NCBI GenBank assembly: GCA_041946755.1
Contig: JBHGBB010000101.1
Coordinates: 1 to 13,739, forward strand
From: JBHGBB01 sp041946755
GTDB lineage: Bacteria; UBP4; UBA4092; JAOAEQ01
DNA: 13,739 nucleotides
Reading direction: 5' to 3'
This document shows, piece by piece, positions 12,280 to 13,739 of this stretch. Each line of letters starts with the position of its first letter. The first letter of the stretch is position 1. Below the pieces are notes generated by a model that did no database searches, had not been told where the DNA came from, and was given only the letters and a program-made list of their open reading frames with translations. The position numbers and the translations under genes are program-made.

Positions 12280-12315
12280 AAATGGTCGAATAATTAATTC
12301 AAGAAAAAAATCGTT

Positions 12316-13368
12316 ATGTCAGAAAAAAAGATTTTAATGCGGGGAAACGATGCGATCGGGGAGGGTGCCATTCGCGCCGGATGCCGGTTCTATGCCGGAT
12401 ACCCGATAACTCCCCAGAATGAACTCACCGGATATATGGCTGCTCGAATGCGGGAAGTAGGCGGAACATTTATCCAAGCAGAAAGTGAACTTGCTGCAGT
12501 GAGTATGATATTCGGTGCGTCGACTACGGGCGCGCGAGTGATGACTTCTTCCAGTAGTCCGGGAATAAGTCTGAAACAAGAAGGGATATCTTATCTTGCC
12601 GGATGCCGGTTACCTTCGGTGATTGTTAATGTGATGCGGGGCGGCCCGGGATTAGGAAATATCGCCGGCGCCCAATCGGATTATTTCCAGGCAACTAAAG
12701 GTGGCGGTCATGGCGATTACCGACTTATCGTTCTTGCCCCGAGTTCGGTTCAAGAAATGGCGGATTTTACCTACCAAGCGTTTGACCTAACCGATAAATA
12801 TCGAACCCCGGTAATGATTTTAGCTGATGGTATTCTCGGTCAGATGAGTGAACCCTTAGTTTTACCTGCTATGCGGGAGTTAACCTTTCCGGAAAAAGAT
12901 TGGGCATTGACCGGATGCAAAAATCGGAAACCGCGCTCAATCCAATCATTATATCTGGGCTCGGGAGTATTAGAAGAACATAATATCAAACTCCAGAATA
13001 CTTACAAAGAAATCGAAAAGAACGAAGTTAGATTCAAGGATTATTTAATCAACGATGCCGAATATATAGTCGTTGCTTTCGGTTCAGTAGCCAGAATAGC
13101 GCGGGCAGCGGTAGATGTACTGCGAAAACAAGGATGTAAAGCGGGATTAGTACAACCGATAACGTTATATCCATTTCCCTATAATCATATCAATGAAGTC
13201 GCAAATAAAGCGAAAAAATTCTTAACGGTTGAAATGAATATGGGGCAAATGGTCGAAGATGTACGCATAGCGGTGTTTGGGAAAGCGCCAGTAGAATTCT
13301 ATGGCCGCACCGCAGGTGGTATACCGGAAGTAGATGAGATCGTTAAAAGGATTCAATGCAAAATGTAA
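12316..13368 (+). CDS. vorB: 2-oxoacid:ferredoxin oxidoreductase alpha subunit (VorB-type)
   Basis: Alpha subunit, fused domains I and II, of a thiamine-diphosphate and ferredoxin-dependent 2-oxoacid oxidoreductase, which oxidatively decarboxylates a 2-oxoacid to its acyl-CoA and reduces ferredoxin. The 350 residues begin KKILMRGNDAIGEGAIRAGC and run through YAGYPITPQNE (27-37), FIQAESELAAVSMIFGAS, VMTSSSSPGISLKQEG, NVMRGGPGLG, QATKGGGHGDYR and VMILADGILGQMSEP. These closely match subunits annotated as 3-methyl-2-oxobutanoate:ferredoxin oxidoreductase VorB, so branched-chain 2-oxoacids are the best guess, with 2-oxoglutarate (KorA) an alternative. The C-terminal domain II ends with TAGGIPEVDEIVKRI. 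The beta subunit follows after 97 bases. No delta subunit is adjacent upstream; the ferredoxin at 9730-9975 is a candidate. Confidence 0.93.
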   Translation: MSEKKILMRGNDAIGEGAIRAGCRFYAGYPITPQNELTGYMAARMREVGGTFIQAESELAAVSMIFGASTTGARVMTSSSSPGISLKQEGISYLAGCRLPSVIVNVMRGGPGLGNIAGAQSDYFQATKGGGHGDYRLIVLAPSSVQEMADFTYQAFDLTDKYRTPVMILADGILGQMSEPLVLPAMRELTFPEKDWALTGCKNRKPRSIQSLYLGSGVLEEHNIKLQNTYKEIEKNEVRFKDYLINDAEYIVVAFGSVARIARAAVDVLRKQGCKAGLVQPITLYPFPYNHINEVANKAKKFLTVEMNMGQMVEDVRIAVFGKAPVEFYGRTAGGIPEVDEIVKRIQCKM

Positions 13369-13395
13369 AATTAGCAATGTAAATTTTAAATTAAA

Positions 13396-13414
13396 AATGC
13401 TAAATGCTAAATTT
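13396..13414. repeat. AATGCT heptamer repeat between vorB and vorA
   Basis: AATGCTAAATGCTAAATTT, two tandem heptamers plus AAATTT, with further A/T words around it (13360-13420). It has the same architecture as the block at 2390-2408 (AATGCCAAATGCCAAATTT), differing at two C/T positions. The rest of the 97-base spacer holds a T-run (near 13425-13431) and the small palindrome CTGAGACTCAG (13442-13452) just before vorA. It separates two genes that are normally tightly joined. Confidence 0.65.
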
Positions 13415-13465
13415 TAATTGCGCTTTTTTATCTCTCTGTCTCTGAGACTCAGTGGCGAATTATCT

Positions 13466-13739
13466 ATGAAAAAAGTTTTTACCAAACCGGAATCGTTAAC
13501 ACCAGCAAAAACTATTTATTGTGCAGGATGTGGGCATGGAATCGCACATCGGTTGATTGCTGAAGCGATCGATGAACTGGATTTCCGTGGAAAAACCATT
13601 GGCGTGGTTCCAGTAGGTTGCGCGGTGTTAGGATACGATTATTTCAATTTCGATACTACTGAAGCGGCTCATGGTAGAACCCCGGCAGTCGCGACCGGAA
13701 TTAAACGGATGTTACCGCAGAATCTGGTGTTCAGTTATC
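13466..13739 (+). CDS. vorA: 2-oxoacid:ferredoxin oxidoreductase beta subunit, 5' part
   Basis: Only the first 91 codons lie in the window; the frame is open to the right edge. The reading starts MKKVFTKPESLTPAKTIYCAGCGHGIAHRL in shortened form: the key sequence is YCAGCGHG (about 18-25), which in this family belongs to the thiamine-diphosphate-binding subunit. It is followed by VVPVGCAVLGYDYFNFD (about 47-63) and AAHGRTPAVATGIKR (about 67-81), both highly conserved in VorA/KorB/PorB-type beta subunits. The GDG thiamine-diphosphate motif would lie beyond the window. It pairs with vorB upstream to form the catalytic core. ATG 13466 fits the family N-terminus; the preceding GTGGCG is a poor ribosome site. 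Confidence 0.92.
   Translation, partial: MKKVFTKPESLTPAKTIYCAGCGHGIAHRLIAEAIDELDFRGKTIGVVPVGCAVLGYDYFNFDTTEAAHGRTPAVATGIKRMLPQNLVFSY

Larger units (their letters stand above)
11691..12315. other. Long non-coding spacer before vorB
   Basis: All six frames are broken by stops, and no protein-like stretch is seen. The contents are the hairpin at 11775-11795, the two related palindromes at 11862-11884 and 11948-11974, a small inverted repeat AATACCA/TGGTATT (12076-12101) and a sigma70-type promoter at 12250-12279. The 270 bases from about 11980 to 12250 are very A/T-rich and otherwise without recognisable signal. A small RNA gene cannot be excluded. Confidence 0.55.

Overview
The window reads as chromosomal DNA of an anaerobic, AT-leaning bacterium from a lineage I cannot place. 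It is bacterial because it has Shine-Dalgarno sites, an ECF sigma factor, sigma70-type promoters, RNase PH and a tRNA gene with an encoded CCA end. Anaerobic life is suggested by ferredoxins, a 2-oxoacid:ferredoxin oxidoreductase, a membrane polyferredoxin and a radical SAM enzyme. The protein disulfide oxidoreductase is of a type common in thermophiles and strict anaerobes. There is no phage, IS element or CRISPR array. Intergenic spacers are rich in short palindromes and A/T-rich repeats.

Layout. (1) 334-3886, minus strand: rph, rdgB and dinG, a nucleic-acid and nucleotide housekeeping run whose spacers hold repeat clusters. (2) 4069-6282, plus strand: an envelope-stress type module of ECF sigma factor, zinc-finger membrane anti-sigma factor and exported RseB-like protein, with a good candidate ECF autoregulatory promoter in front. 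(3) 6330-6405: tRNA-Gly(TCC) with its own promoter. (4) 6521-7990: a B12-binding-type radical SAM protein. (5) 8003-10901, minus strand: a thiol/redox run in the order fmdB, DUF302 gene, a tiny membrane protein, a two-cluster ferredoxin, trxB and pdo. Divergent from it at 11034-11690 is a membrane polyferredoxin. (6) 11691-12315: a long non-coding spacer with paired palindromes. (7) 12316-end: vorB and the start of vorA, a 2-oxoacid:ferredoxin oxidoreductase.

The most interesting object is a 48-codon gene at 10062-10208 (minus), too short for routine gene calling. It starts one base after the DUF302 stop codon and encodes one transmembrane helix, followed by an in-frame TGA at codon 26 and then a Cys-Gly-Cys-Pro tail. 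A hairpin with its apical loop 22 nt after the TGA resembles a bacterial SECIS element. I propose it is a small membrane selenoprotein in a redox operon. A weaker, similar geometry lies at the fmdB stop codon in the same operon.

How the redox genes may cooperate (inference): TrxB, whose pyridine-nucleotide domain looks AhpF-like, would reduce the two-CxxC protein PDO, giving a split version of AhpF. The ferredoxin and membrane polyferredoxin could link the low-potential electron pool, including that fed by the 2-oxoacid oxidoreductase, to membrane or thiol chemistry.
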